DNA of 64,000 nucleotides from BP-133 sp040756995 (GCA_040756995.1 JBFLYK010000015.1:75633-139632), one strand, 5' to 3'. Numbered from the stretch's first letter, positions 8,297-17,244 are shown. Program-made: numbers and translations. Notes: generated from the letters alone by a model not told the origin.

Positions 8297-8401
8297 TAGG
8301 TTTAGCCCCGCATTACGGAGTTAGGTGCCGCCTAGGGGGACCCCCGGAGCCCCCCGTCGCTGGGGAGACGCGGCCTTTCACAGCTAGGGGAAAGGACGTC
8401 A

Positions 8402-8821
8402 ATGCTTAAGCGCATTCTCGTAACCGCGTTCCTGGGCGGCGCACTCGTGTTCACCGCTCCGAACGTGGCGGACGCCGGTGGAAAGCACGACCGGCACCAC
8501 AAGCGCCACGGCTACCACAAGGACCGTGACCGTCACCACCACGGTGGCTACCGCAAGGGCTACCGGCGTGGTTACGAAAAGGGTTATCGCCGTGGCTATC
8601 GGCACGGGTACCGCGACGATTACTACTACTACGGCTACAACCGGCCCTACTACGGCCGCTGCTACTACCGGGACGGCTACCGCTACTACTACGACAACGG
8701 CTACTACAGCAGCCGGTACTGCGACGAGTACTACTCGCGGCACGGCTACCGGTCGGGGTACTACCCCTACGGCTACGACAGCTGCGACGAGTACGACTAC
8801 CGGCGCGGGTACTGCTACTAG
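8402..8821 (+). CDS. Secreted Tyr/Gly/Arg/His-rich low-complexity protein (paralogue 1)
   Basis: 139 residues from ATG 8402, with GGAAAGGA upstream. The signal peptide is MLKRILVTAFLGGALVFTAP... with a likely Sec cleavage after ADA (about residue 25). The mature part is His/Arg-rich (HDRHHKRHGYHKDRDRHHHGG), then dominated by Tyr-Gly/Tyr-Arg units (YRKGYRRGYEKGYRRGYRHG) and Tyr-Tyr runs. There are four cysteines in the C-terminal half. I recognise no domain. Composition suggests an extracytoplasmic scaffold, nucleic-acid- or metal-binding, or Tyr-crosslinked surface protein (speculative). It shares its signal peptide and upstream box with the next gene. Confidence 0.8.
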   Translation: MLKRILVTAFLGGALVFTAPNVADAGGKHDRHHKRHGYHKDRDRHHHGGYRKGYRRGYEKGYRRGYRHGYRDDYYYYGYNRPYYGRCYYRDGYRYYYDNGYYSSRYCDEYYSRHGYRSGYYPYGYDSCDEYDYRRGYCY

Positions 8822-8848
8822 GGCTGACCCGGACATCGTTTCCAGTCG

Positions 8849-8876
8849 AACGGCGGGGTCTTCGGGCCCCGCCGTT
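8849..8876 (+). terminator. Strong hairpin with UUCG loop after the first Tyr-rich gene
   Basis: AACGGCGGGG at 8849-8858 pairs perfectly with CCCCGCCGTT at 8867-8876. Two more inner pairs close a TTCG tetraloop. It lies 28 bases past the stop at 8821. There is no T-run, so it may stabilise RNA or terminate with help. Confidence 0.65.
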
Positions 8877-8921
8877 CATCGCGTCCCGCCTCGTTCCTGA
8901 GATTTCGCCTTGACGGGCGTT

Positions 8922-8945
8922 TTGCACCGAGTGCCAGCTTTTGTC
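8922..8945 (+). promoter_or_regulatory. Conserved upstream box, copy 2
   Basis: TTGCACCGAGTGCCAGCTTT continuing TGTC. It is the near-copy of 8274-8296 and lies 117 bases before the TTG start at 9062, about the same distance as copy 1 from its gene. Confidence 0.55.
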
Positions 8946-9061
8946 ACCGTAGGTGTCGCAGTTCCAAGCAGGTGCAGGGTCGAAGGGTCAGCTGGGGAGC
9001 GGACAGGGCCCCGTTTCCCACCCGCGTGATGCGGGACGGTGCTTTCAGAAAAGGGGCGACA

Positions 9062-9592
9062 TTGTTCAAGCGCATTCTTCTCACCGCGGTCTTGGGCGCG
9101 GGTCTGGTGCTCACGGTTCCGTTCGCCGCCGAGGCGGACCACAAGGGCGGCAAGGATCGCGACCGCAAGGACCACTGGGGTGTCCGGGCGCCGGGCTTCT
9201 GGGGTCACCACCAGGCCGGCCTCTACGGCGAGACCTATCCGTTCTGGCACTTCCGGGGCTTCGACAAGCACCCGGACCTCTACTGGTACCCGGCCGGTTA
9301 CGGCGGCGGTGCCCCCTACCTCCAGGGCGGGTACTACCCCGGCGGTGCGATCCTCACCGACGTCTTCGGTGACGACTACTACTTCGCCTACGGGTACCGC
9401 TGCAACGGCTACCGCGACGGCTACTACTACGGCGCCGACGGCGCGCCCATCTCGTACTACGGCCGGCCGTTCTACCGCCGCAACGCCGACTGCGAGAACT
9501 ACTTCCACCGCTACGGCCGCTGGTACGGCTACTCCGACTGCAGCCGCTTCGAGGTGGAGAAGGGCTACTGCGACGACCACGACCGCCGGTAG
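9062..9592 (+). CDS. Secreted Tyr/Gly-rich protein (paralogue 2)
   Basis: 176 residues. I start at TTG 9062 because the following MFKRILLTAVLGAGLVLTVP matches the start of the 8402 protein and AAAAGGGG lies 5 bases upstream. The signal peptide probably ends after AEA (about residue 25). The mature part is Tyr/Gly/Phe/Trp-rich (YWYPAGYGGGAPYLQGGYYP) and ends with a Cys-containing region (RCNGYRDGYYYG, DCENYFHRYGRWYGYSDCS). No known domain is visible. It is less basic and more varied than its paralogue, suggesting divergence after tandem duplication. Confidence 0.8.
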   Translation: MFKRILLTAVLGAGLVLTVPFAAEADHKGGKDRDRKDHWGVRAPGFWGHHQAGLYGETYPFWHFRGFDKHPDLYWYPAGYGGGAPYLQGGYYPGGAILTDVFGDDYYFAYGYRCNGYRDGYYYGADGAPISYYGRPFYRRNADCENYFHRYGRWYGYSDCSRFEVEKGYCDDHDRR

Positions 9593-9612
9593 GTCGGTCG
9601 TTCGGGCGTAGG

Positions 9613-12600
9613 TCAGCTGGCCTCGGAGGTGGGAACTTCCCCCTCCGGGGCCGGCTTCGCGTCTCCGGCCGCTTCGGGATCACCGGTCGCCCACATCGTG
9701 GCGTAGACACCACCCTGGGCCAGCAGGGCGGCGTGGCTTCCTTCCTCCACGACCCGGCCGCCGCTGAGCACGACGATGCGGTCGGCGCGGGCGGCGGTGG
9801 CCAGCCGGTGGGCGACGATGACCGTGGTCCGCCCCCGGGACAGTGCCCCCATGGCCGCCGCCACCTTGGCCTCGGTCCGGAGGTCGAGGTTCGAGGTGGC
9901 CTCGTCGAGGAGCAGGACGGCGGGGTCGACCAGCCGGGCCCGGGCCAGGGCCAGCAGCTGGCGCTGACCGCCGGACAGTGACCGGCCCCGTTCCAGGATC
10001 GGCGTGTCGTACCCCGCCGGCAGGCCGGCGATGAACTCGTCGGCGCCGACGGCCCGGGCCGCCTCTTCGATCTCGGCGTCGGTGGCGTCGGGGCGGCCGT
10101 AGGCGATGTTGTCCCGCACCGTGCCGGAGAAGAGATGCGCCTCCTGGGGGACGAGCCCGAGGTGGCGCCGGTAGGCCGGCAGCGACAGGTGGCGGAGATC
10201 GATGCCGTCGGCAGTCACCCGTCCGCTGGTCGGGTCGTAGAAGCGGGCCAGCAGCTTGACGACGGTCGACTTGCCGGCGCCCGTCCGCCCGACGAGGGCC
10301 ACGGTCTCGCCCGGGGCGATGGCCAGGTCGACGCCGTCGAGGGCCCAGCGGTCGGTGCCGTAGCGGAAGCGCACGTCGTCGAGCGCCAGTGCGCCGGCCA
10401 GTTCCGTGGGTGGGAGCGCCCCCGGCGCCTCGGGCGTGCTGACCGGCGTGGCCAGCAGCTCGCCGAGCTTCGTTGCCGCCGCCCTCGCCTGCTGGTAGGT
10501 GTCGAACACCTGGGACAGCTGCTGCAGGGGGGCGAAGAACACATTCAGGTAGAGGATGAAGGCGATCAGATCCGCCGCGGTGAGCGACCCGCTGCGGATC
10601 AGCGTCGACCCGTAGGCCACCACGAGCGCCGTGGCCACCTGGCCGAGGAACTCGACGGTCGGGAAGTAGGTGGCCGACAGGCGGTTGCCTTCCAGCCGGG
10701 CGTCGAGATGCTCGTCGGCGATGGCCCGGAACTCTTCGAGGTTGCGGTCCTCGCGGGCGAAGGCGGCCACGACCCGGGCGCCGGACAGGCTCTCCTGGAG
10801 GCTGGCCATGACCAGGGCGACCTTGTCGCGGATGCGCAGATAGGCGCGGTCCGACGCCCGCCGGAACCACACGGTGAGCAGCACCAGGGGCGGCACGACG
10901 GCCAGGGCGACGAGGGCGAGGCGCCAGTCGAGCACGAACAGCACTACCGCCACCCCGGCGGCGGTCAGGCCGCTGGCCACGAGGTTCACGATGCCCTGCT
11001 GGAACAGCTGGGAGAGGGCTTCGATGTCGCTGGTCATGCGGGTGAGGATCCGGCCGCCGAGCTCCCGCTCGTAGAAGTCGAGCCCGAGCCGGCTGAGGTG
11101 GGCGAAGACCTTGACCCGCAACGAGTAGAGAAGCCGCTCGGACAGGCGACCCGTCCAGCGGGCTCCGGCCCACAGCACCCACCAGTCGATCAGGACGACG
11201 GCGGCGAAGGCGACGGTGGCCGCGGTGAGGCCGGCGGTGGAATGGCGGGCGACGCCCCGGGCCACACCGGCCCGCACCAGCGCCGGGCCGGCCAGGCCGG
11301 CCAGCGCGTCGACGGCGACGAGCACGACGCCGATGGCCAGCGCGGCCCGGAACGGCCGGACGAACCGCCCGAGCGAGAAGTCCGGGTCCGGCCGGGCGGC
11401 GGCGACGGGATCGACGCCCGGGTCGTGGTCGGCGGGTGGCAGCGCCGCCACCTGGGCCAACAGCTTCTCGTCCGCCGGCATGGTTCCCGCCAGGGCGAAG
11501 TGGCCCCCGTGGTGCGCCGCGCCGGCGGCGCCGCCGCCCGGGCGGCCGATCCACGACGCGGCCTTCGCCGCGGCGGCGATAGCGCGCTGGCCGGACAGCG
11601 CCGCGTGAGCCCCGGCCGATGCCGGTGACTGCCCGGATGACTGCCCGTCACCGCACGGAGTGCCCGTCCCGGAGACCGTCAGCGGCGGCCGCTCCGGCTC
11701 CGGTTCGGGCGCCGCGCCGGTGAGGAGCTCGACGTAGCGGGGGCACGTCCGCATGAGCTCGTCGTGGGTGCCTTCGGCCAGGACGCGGCCGCCGTCGACG
11801 ACGACGATGCGGTCGGCCAGGCTGATCGTCGACCGGCGGTGGGCGACGATGATCGTGGTGCGGCCGGCCATCAGCCGCCGCAGGGTGGCGTGGATCCCGG
11901 CCTCGACGGTCGGGTCGACGGCGGAGGTGGCGTCGTCGAGGACGAGGATCTTCGGGTCGGTGACGAGCGCCCGGGCCAGGGTCACCCGCTGGCGCTGCCC
12001 GCCGGAGAGGGTGAGGCCCCGCTCCCCCACCACCGTGTCGTAGCCGTCGGGCAGGGCCTCGATGAACCCGTCCGCTTCGGCGGCGGCGGCCGCGGCCCGG
12101 ATCTGATTGGCCGTGGCGCCCGGCGCCCCGAAGGCGATGTTGTCGGCGATCGACGCCGAGAAGAGGAAGGCGTCCTCGAACACGATCCCGATCGAGCGGC
12201 GCAGCTCCGCCAGCCGCAGGCGCCGGACGTCGGTGCCGTCGAGCGTCACCCGTCCGGCGTCGACGTCGTAGAACCGGGGCAGGAGCTGGGCGATGGTCGA
12301 CTTGCCGGAGCCGCTGGCCCCCACCAGCGCCACCCGCTCGCCCGGTTCGATGCGAAGGGTGAATCCGTCGAGCAACGGCGCTTCGTCGTCGCCCCGGCCG
12401 TACCCGAACCGCACGTCCTCGAAGGCGATGGCTCCGCGGACCGCCCCGACCGGCTCGGCGTCGGGCGGCTCGACGACCTCCGAGCGGGTGTCGAGCAGCT
12501 CGAGGATCCGGACGGCGCCGGCCCGGGCCATCTGCCCCGCCGACAGCAGGCCCGACAGCATCCGGGCCGGGGCGGCGAGCTGGAGCAGGTACGTGTTGAA

Positions 12601-13485
12601 GGCCAGGAACGTGCCGAGCGAGATGTGCCCGGCGATGACGAGCCGGCCGCCGGCCAGCAGCAGGGCGGCCATACCGAAGCTCGGCAGCACCTGGATGAGC
12701 GGCACGAGGCGGGCCTGGATGCGGATGTTGCGCAGCTGGGCGCCATACAGGGCCCGGGCCGCGGTCTCGAGGCGGGCGACCTCCCGCTCCTCGGCGGCGA
12801 ACGCCTTGACGACCCGCACGCCGGAGACGGCCTCGTCGACGACGCCGGCCACGTCGGCCGCCCGTTGCTGCGCGGCCCAGGTGGCGGGGAAGACCCGGTC
12901 GCGCATGCGGCCGGAAGCGACGGCCAGGGCCGGCAGCACAACGAGGGCGATGGCGGTCAGCGCCGGGCTGAGCACCACCATGACGACCAGCGACAGCACC
13001 AGCATCACGAGGTTGCCGACCATCAGCGGCAGGAAGGCCAGCAGCATCTGCACCATGCGGACGTCGCTCCCGGCCCGCGACATGGCCTGGCCGGTCTCGA
13101 GCCGGTCGTGGGCGGCGAAGTCGAGGCGGGCCAGATGCTCGTAGACGGCGTTGCGCAGGTCGTACTCGACGTCGTAGCTGACCCGTCCGGCGTAGAGGCG
13201 CCGGACGAGCGCCGCGCCGAACCGAACGGCCCCGAGGCCGAGGAGCGCGGCGATGCCGGTGGCCGGCAACGCCCGTCCGGCGGCGACGTCGTCGATGAGG
13301 TCGCGCAGCACCAGCGGCCCGAAGACGGTGGCCACCATGCCGACGACGGCGCCGATCAACGAGATGACGAGCGTGCGCCGGTGTCGCCGCATGAGCGGCC
13401 CCAGCCGTCGCATCCATCCGCCGGCTTCCGGCGGAGCGATTCCCGGGGGTGCGGGGGTGTCCCCCGCAACGTCAGCCAGACTCAC
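9613..13485 (-). CDS. Fused heterodimer-type ABC exporter (two TMD-NBD halves in one chain)
   Basis: 1290 residues: TMD1 (about 35-325), NBD1 (350-590), a low-complexity linker (590-690), TMD2 (about 695-1010) and NBD2 (1030-1275). It is an ABCB/MsbA-like exporter with unknown substrate. NBD1 has Walker A GASGSGKS (389-396), signature LSGGQ (493-497) and switch H549. However, its Q-loop is FED (E437 for Gln) and Walker B is LVLDDATS, with D518 for the catalytic Glu. NBD2 is canonical (GRTGAGKST, PQEAHLF, LSGGQRQL, LLLDEATS). That asymmetry is typical of heterodimeric exporters with one consensus site. GTG start at 13485; it follows the molybdoenzyme stop by 22 bases and may be co-transcribed with it. 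Confidence 0.92.
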   Translation of the reverse strand: MSLADVAGDTPAPPGIAPPEAGGWMRRLGPLMRRHRRTLVISLIGAVVGMVATVFGPLVLRDLIDDVAAGRALPATGIAALLGLGAVRFGAALVRRLYAGRVSYDVEYDLRNAVYEHLARLDFAAHDRLETGQAMSRAGSDVRMVQMLLAFLPLMVGNLVMLVLSLVVMVVLSPALTAIALVVLPALAVASGRMRDRVFPATWAAQQRAADVAGVVDEAVSGVRVVKAFAAEEREVARLETAARALYGAQLRNIRIQARLVPLIQVLPSFGMAALLLAGGRLVIAGHISLGTFLAFNTYLLQLAAPARMLSGLLSAGQMARAGAVRILELLDTRSEVVEPPDAEPVGAVRGAIAFEDVRFGYGRGDDEAPLLDGFTLRIEPGERVALVGASGSGKSTIAQLLPRFYDVDAGRVTLDGTDVRRLRLAELRRSIGIVFEDAFLFSASIADNIAFGAPGATANQIRAAAAAAEADGFIEALPDGYDTVVGERGLTLSGGQRQRVTLARALVTDPKILVLDDATSAVDPTVEAGIHATLRRLMAGRTTIIVAHRRSTISLADRIVVVDGGRVLAEGTHDELMRTCPRYVELLTGAAPEPEPERPPLTVSGTGTPCGDGQSSGQSPASAGAHAALSGQRAIAAAAKAASWIGRPGGGAAGAAHHGGHFALAGTMPADEKLLAQVAALPPADHDPGVDPVAAARPDPDFSLGRFVRPFRAALAIGVVLVAVDALAGLAGPALVRAGVARGVARHSTAGLTAATVAFAAVVLIDWWVLWAGARWTGRLSERLLYSLRVKVFAHLSRLGLDFYERELGGRILTRMTSDIEALSQLFQQGIVNLVASGLTAAGVAVVLFVLDWRLALVALAVVPPLVLLTVWFRRASDRAYLRIRDKVALVMASLQESLSGARVVAAFAREDRNLEEFRAIADEHLDARLEGNRLSATYFPTVEFLGQVATALVVAYGSTLIRSGSLTAADLIAFILYLNVFFAPLQQLSQVFDTYQQARAAATKLGELLATPVSTPEAPGALPPTELAGALALDDVRFRYGTDRWALDGVDLAIAPGETVALVGRTGAGKSTVVKLLARFYDPTSGRVTADGIDLRHLSLPAYRRHLGLVPQEAHLFSGTVRDNIAYGRPDATDAEIEEAARAVGADEFIAGLPAGYDTPILERGRSLSGGQRQLLALARARLVDPAVLLLDEATSNLDLRTEAKVAAAMGALSRGRTTVIVAHRLATAARADRIVVLSGGRVVEEGSHAALLAQGGVYATMWATGDPEAAGDAKPAPEGEVPTSEAS

Positions 13486-13507
13486 GCGACCCAGCTCGTC
13501 ATCACTT

Positions 13508-15637
13508 TCAGGCTATCGGCGCCACCTCCACTCGAGTGTCGGAGAAGGTCGGGGCGTTGCCGAGGTCGGCGAAGGGGATCCGGGTGATGGCGTTGGACGT
13601 CGGGCCGCCCTCGACCTTGCGCCAGTAGCCCACCGGGCAGATGGTCACGCCCCGGGCCACCTGATCGCCGGCGCCGATGCGGGCGATGCCCCGCAGTTCG
13701 CCGTTCTCGTTGAACACCCGGACGGGCTGGCCTTCCTCGATGCCCCGGGCCTCGGCGTCGTCGGCGTGCATGATGACCGCCTGCTCGCCCTGGACGCGGC
13801 GCTGGTAGGCCATGTTCCCGTACTGGGAGTTGAGGAAGGCGTGGGGCTTGGGTGAGAGCATGAACAGCGGATAGGGCGAGCCTTCGACGTCCTCGGCCGG
13901 CGGGATGTAGTGCGGGACGGGGTCGACGGTGCCTCCGGGCTGTGACTCGTTGTAGCCCTCCCGGAAGACGGGCACGACGATGTTGCCGGCCATCTCGGCC
14001 ATGGACGACTTGAACTCGCACTTGCCCGACGGGGTCGGGAACCCGCCTTCGGCGAACGGGGCGTAGTCGTCGGGGCCGGGCAGGTTGAGCCGGGCCCACC
14101 CTTCCTCCTTGAGGCGCTCGAGCGTGATGCCCTCCATCGTCGGCGCCGACCAGTCGTAGACCTGGCGGGCCATCTCCTCGGGCGGGAGGCAGTACCAGTC
14201 GTCCTCCAGACCCATGCGCTCCGATATCCGCCGGAACATCTCGACGTTCGACACCGATTCGCCCAGCGGCTCGATCGCCTGGTTGTTGACCGACACGTAG
14301 CAGTGACCCCAGGAGAACATGATGTCGAACTGCTCGAGCTGGGTGGTGGCCGGCAGGACGATGTCGGCGTAGTCGGCGGTGTCGGTCAGGAACTGTTCCG
14401 ACACCACGGTGAAGAGGTCCTCGCGGCGCAGGCCGGCCAGCGTCTTCTCCTGCTGGGGAGCGACCACGACGGGATTGGAGTTGTAGACGAACAGCGCCTT
14501 GATCGGCGGGTCGAGCTCCAGCTCGCCGGTGAGTGCCGGCCCGAGCAGCCACTGGTTGAGGACGCGCGTGCCGGGCTGGATCAGCTCCGGCCGGGACAGC
14601 ACGTCCCACCGGAGCGGGAAGGCCCACAGTGGCATCGTGAGGATGCCGCCGCCGACCCTGCGCCAGGCGCCGACCAGTGCCGGGAGCGAGGTGACGGCCC
14701 GCACGGCCTGGCCGCCGCCGGCGTGGCGCTCGAGGGCGACGCCGATGCGGATGGCAGAGGGCTGCGTGGTGGCGTACTCCCGGGCCAGGCGCACGATGTC
14801 CTCGGCCGGGATGCCGGTCACGTTGGCCGCCCAGTCCGGCGGGTACTGCTGCACTCGCTCCGACAGCTCCTCGAAGCCGACGGTGTGCTGCGCGACGTAG
14901 TCCTTGTCGACGAGGCCCTCGTTGATGATGACGTGCATCATCGCCAGGGCCAAGGCGCCGTCGGTGCCGGGCCGGATGGGGATGTACCAGTCGGCGCTCT
15001 GAGCCGTGCGGTGGCGCAACGGGTCGATGACCACGACCTTGGCGCCGCGGTCCTGCGCCTCCTTGATGAACGGCCACATGTGCAGGTTGGTCGACCGCAC
15101 GTTGCAGGCCCACAGGATGATGTAGCGGGAGTGCACGAAGCTCTCCGGGTCCATTCCCGCCGCCGGGCCCAGCGTCATCAGGTAGGCGGTGATGCCGCCG
15201 GAGTCGCAGAACGTCCGCTCGGAGACGGTGGCGCCGAGGCGGTGGAAGAACGGGTCGCCGACGGTGAGGCCGTTGAGGATCCCTTCCGTCCCCAGATAGC
15301 TGTAGGGCAGGATCGCCTGGCCGCCGTACTCGTCGATGATCGACCGGAACCGGGTGGCGATCTCGTCGAGGGCGTCGTCCCAGCTGATCCGCTCGAAGCG
15401 CCCCTCCCCCTTCGGGCCGACCCGCCGCAGCGGGTACAGCACCCGGTCGGGGCTGTAGGTGTGGGTGGTGTAGTCGTTGACCTTCACGCACAGGCCGCCC
15501 CGGGTGAAGGGGTGATCGGGATCCCCCCGCACCTTGGTGGCCTTGCCGTTCTCCACCGTGACGAGCATGGCGCAGGTGTCCGGACAGTCATGGGCGCAGG
15601 CGCCGCGCACGGTCCTGATTCCCTCGGTTGTGGTCAT
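13508..15637 (-). CDS. Molybdopterin oxidoreductase (DMSO reductase family) with 4Fe-4S domain
   Basis: 709 residues from ATG 15637. The N-terminal iron-sulphur motif is C14-x3-C18-x3-C22-x27-C50 (CAHDCPDTC ... GGLC). The central molybdopterin domain includes ISWDDALDEIATRF and DIVLPATTQLEQ. The C-terminal dinucleotide-binding domain carries HADDAEARGIEEGQPVRVF. There is no twin-arginine signal, so the enzyme looks cytoplasmic. The donor and acceptor are unknown; relatives are loosely annotated as formate dehydrogenase-, thiosulfate- or polysulfide-reductase-like. No partner subunit is adjacent. A TetR-type operator overlaps its promoter. Confidence 0.9.
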   Translation of the reverse strand: MTTTEGIRTVRGACAHDCPDTCAMLVTVENGKATKVRGDPDHPFTRGGLCVKVNDYTTHTYSPDRVLYPLRRVGPKGEGRFERISWDDALDEIATRFRSIIDEYGGQAILPYSYLGTEGILNGLTVGDPFFHRLGATVSERTFCDSGGITAYLMTLGPAAGMDPESFVHSRYIILWACNVRSTNLHMWPFIKEAQDRGAKVVVIDPLRHRTAQSADWYIPIRPGTDGALALAMMHVIINEGLVDKDYVAQHTVGFEELSERVQQYPPDWAANVTGIPAEDIVRLAREYATTQPSAIRIGVALERHAGGGQAVRAVTSLPALVGAWRRVGGGILTMPLWAFPLRWDVLSRPELIQPGTRVLNQWLLGPALTGELELDPPIKALFVYNSNPVVVAPQQEKTLAGLRREDLFTVVSEQFLTDTADYADIVLPATTQLEQFDIMFSWGHCYVSVNNQAIEPLGESVSNVEMFRRISERMGLEDDWYCLPPEEMARQVYDWSAPTMEGITLERLKEEGWARLNLPGPDDYAPFAEGGFPTPSGKCEFKSSMAEMAGNIVVPVFREGYNESQPGGTVDPVPHYIPPAEDVEGSPYPLFMLSPKPHAFLNSQYGNMAYQRRVQGEQAVIMHADDAEARGIEEGQPVRVFNENGELRGIARIGAGDQVARGVTICPVGYWRKVEGGPTSNAITRIPFADLGNAPTFSDTRVEVAPIA

Positions 15638-15656
15638 GAGCCGCCCCCCGTGTTCT

Positions 15657-15672
15657 CCGACCAAACGGTCGG
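15657..15672. promoter_or_regulatory. TetR-type operator palindrome
   Basis: CCGACC-AAAC-GGTCGG, a perfect 6-bp inverted repeat with a 4-base spacer. The form is typical of TetR-family sites. It lies 20 bases before the molybdoenzyme ATG, next to the candidate -10 TATTAT. No TetR gene is in the window. Confidence 0.6.
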
Positions 15673-15678
15673 ATAATA
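15673..15678 (-). promoter_or_regulatory. Candidate -10 box TATTAT for the molybdoenzyme gene
   Basis: Reading on the minus strand, TATTAT lies about 35 bases before ATG 15637 and directly abuts the CCGACC-AAAC-GGTCGG palindrome. No clear -35 is seen. Confidence 0.45.
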
Positions 15679-15719
15679 GGCCTCGTTTCCAGTCTTATCC
15701 CGGGGGTATCGCGTCCGCC

Positions 15720-15971
15720 ATGGACGAACGCCAGAACCTCGACGATCAGAAGGGCCCGAAGACGCCGGCCACGCCGGCGGGGGTCAACCGCCGGGACATG
15801 GCCGAAAGCGGGCCCGACATGGCCCGCACCGCGCCCGGGGGCGGCGCCGACCACCAGCCCGCCATCGAGCACGACCAGACCGCCGCCTTCGGCGAACCCG
15901 GCGAGGTCGCCACGCCCGACCGGGACGCCACGCCGGTCCCCGGCGAGGACCCCGGCGACACGGCCTGCTAG
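15720..15971 (+). CDS. Small hydrophilic protein of unknown function
   Basis: 83 residues from ATG 15720, rich in Asp, Pro, Gly and Ala (MDERQNLDDQKGPKTPATPA...), with no hydrophobic segment and a single terminal Cys. It looks intrinsically disordered. It is divergent from the molybdoenzyme, sharing an 82-base gap, and its stop overlaps the convergent SRPBCC gene stop. The composition and short length leave real doubt, but no other gene occupies this stretch. Confidence 0.5.
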   Translation: MDERQNLDDQKGPKTPATPAGVNRRDMAESGPDMARTAPGGGADHQPAIEHDQTAAFGEPGEVATPDRDATPVPGEDPGDTAC

Positions 15972-16414
15972 GCCGGAGCGGTCTCGAGGATCTTCTTCAG
16001 CTGCACCAGGTCCTTGCGGTTCGCCCGCCGCATGGCCGACGCCATGACCGGCGCCGCCACCTTGGAGAACCCCGCCGGCTCTCCCCGGTTGCGCAGCGTC
16101 ATCCGGGTCCCGCCGGACGGGGTGTCCTCCCAGGTGTACGTCGTCTCCATCGGGAACGGTCCTTCGGCCGTGGCCATCACGAACCGCTCACCCGGGACCA
16201 TCTCCTTGACCTGGTAGGTGTATTCGAGGCGCCGGCCCAGGAACTCGGCCACGAAGGCCAGCTTCGACCCGACCTGGAGCGGCTTCGGCGTCCTCCACTC
16301 CACCGCCTTGATCTTCACGTACCAGGCGGTGGCGTTGCCCGGATCGGCGGCGTAGGCGGCTACCTGCTCCCGAGGCCTGGCGATCTCGATCTCTGTCACC
16401 ACGTCGACAGCCAC
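15968..16414 (-). CDS. SRPBCC (START-like) family protein
   Basis: 148 residues. Helix-grip fold pattern: VVTEIEIARPREQVAAYAADPG, then WYVKIKAVEW, VGSKLAFVAEFLGR, YTYQVKEMVPGERFVM, a TTYTWEDTPSGGTRMTLRNRG strand pair and a C-terminal amphipathic helix. Such proteins bind hydrophobic ligands in a cavity; the ligand is unknown. GTG start at 16414. The methyltransferase gene lies 23 bases upstream on the same strand, so the two may form an operon. Confidence 0.85.
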   Translation of the reverse strand: MAVDVVTEIEIARPREQVAAYAADPGNATAWYVKIKAVEWRTPKPLQVGSKLAFVAEFLGRRLEYTYQVKEMVPGERFVMATAEGPFPMETTYTWEDTPSGGTRMTLRNRGEPAGFSKVAAPVMASAMRRANRKDLVQLKKILETAPA

Positions 16415-16437
16415 GTCGCGATGCTACGACGCCCGTA

Positions 16438-17244
16438 TCACTCCCGTTTCCGGGCCACGGCGAGGAGGTGGCTGGAGGCAGCCAGCATCTCCGGTTCCGA
16501 CTCGACGACCTCCGCAGCCCACAACATCGTCTCCCGTTGAGCGGGATCGGCCCACCGGCGCTCGAAGTCCGCCACCAGGAAGCCGGGCCCTTCGACGTTG
16601 AGGATCTGCACGGCGGAGAATCCGGCCTCGACCACTTCGGCTCGCAGGTCCCGGGGCAGGTGGAAATAGGCCGTGGTGAAGAGGCGGTCGGCGCCGCCCT
16701 TGAACGCCCCGCTCTCCAGCGCCGCCGCCACGAGGGGCCGCATGTCCGGCTCGTGCAGAAGCTCGCCCGCCAGCAGGTCGAGCAGCCCGGCGAATCGGGA
16801 AATGGCCGCTGCGATGAGCACACCGCCGGGGCGCAGGACCCGGCGGGCCTCGCTCAGCGCCAGCAGCCGGTCGGCCCGCTCGACGAGGTGATAGAGCGGC
16901 CCCAGCAAGAGGACGGCCTCAACCGAGCCGCTCCCCTGCTCGAGATCCCGGGCGTCACCGACCTCCGCGGTCACCCCGGGATGCGCGGCAACGGCCTGCT
17001 CGACGTGAAGCGGGATCGGATCGACGACGTGGACGCGGTATCCCCGCTCGCACAACCACGCGGCGTAGGCGCCAGGCCCCCCACCAACATCGAGTACATC
17101 GACCGGCGCCGGAGGGAGAAACCGCTCTAGCAGCTGCGTCGTCCGGGCGAACTCCAGCGGCCCGGTCCGCAACCCGCCCGTGAGCCGGTCGACCTCCCGC
17201 CCCCGTTCGTAGTACCTCCGGATGGCCTCATCGAGTTCAGGCAT
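16438..17244 (-). CDS. Class I SAM-dependent methyltransferase
   Basis: 268 residues. Motif I is VDVLDVGGGPGAYA (SAM binding), motif II has HVVDPIPLHV, and motif IV is EAVLLLGPLYHLVERADR, a pattern of small-molecule methyltransferases of the UbiE/SmtA type. A final block (EVVEAGFSAVQILNVEGPG) is seen in several unassigned actinobacterial methyltransferases. The substrate cannot be named. ATG start at 17244. Upstream 17245-17407 carries the palindrome GGTTCCGCGGAACC at 17367-17380. Confidence 0.88.
   Translation of the reverse strand: MPELDEAIRRYYERGREVDRLTGGLRTGPLEFARTTQLLERFLPPAPVDVLDVGGGPGAYAAWLCERGYRVHVVDPIPLHVEQAVAAHPGVTAEVGDARDLEQGSGSVEAVLLLGPLYHLVERADRLLALSEARRVLRPGGVLIAAAISRFAGLLDLLAGELLHEPDMRPLVAAALESGAFKGGADRLFTTAYFHLPRDLRAEVVEAGFSAVQILNVEGPGFLVADFERRWADPAQRETMLWAAEVVESEPEMLAASSHLLAVARKRE

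Noticed and set aside
8297..8401. c-di-AMP (ydaO-type) riboswitch before the first Tyr-rich gene
   Set aside because: GGGGGACCC is present as in that class, but the other conserved segments are missing, so I cannot support it.
13482..15491. Second long minus-strand frame over the molybdoenzyme
   Set aside because: Shadow frame; the frame ending at 13508 carries the Fe-S and molybdopterin signatures.
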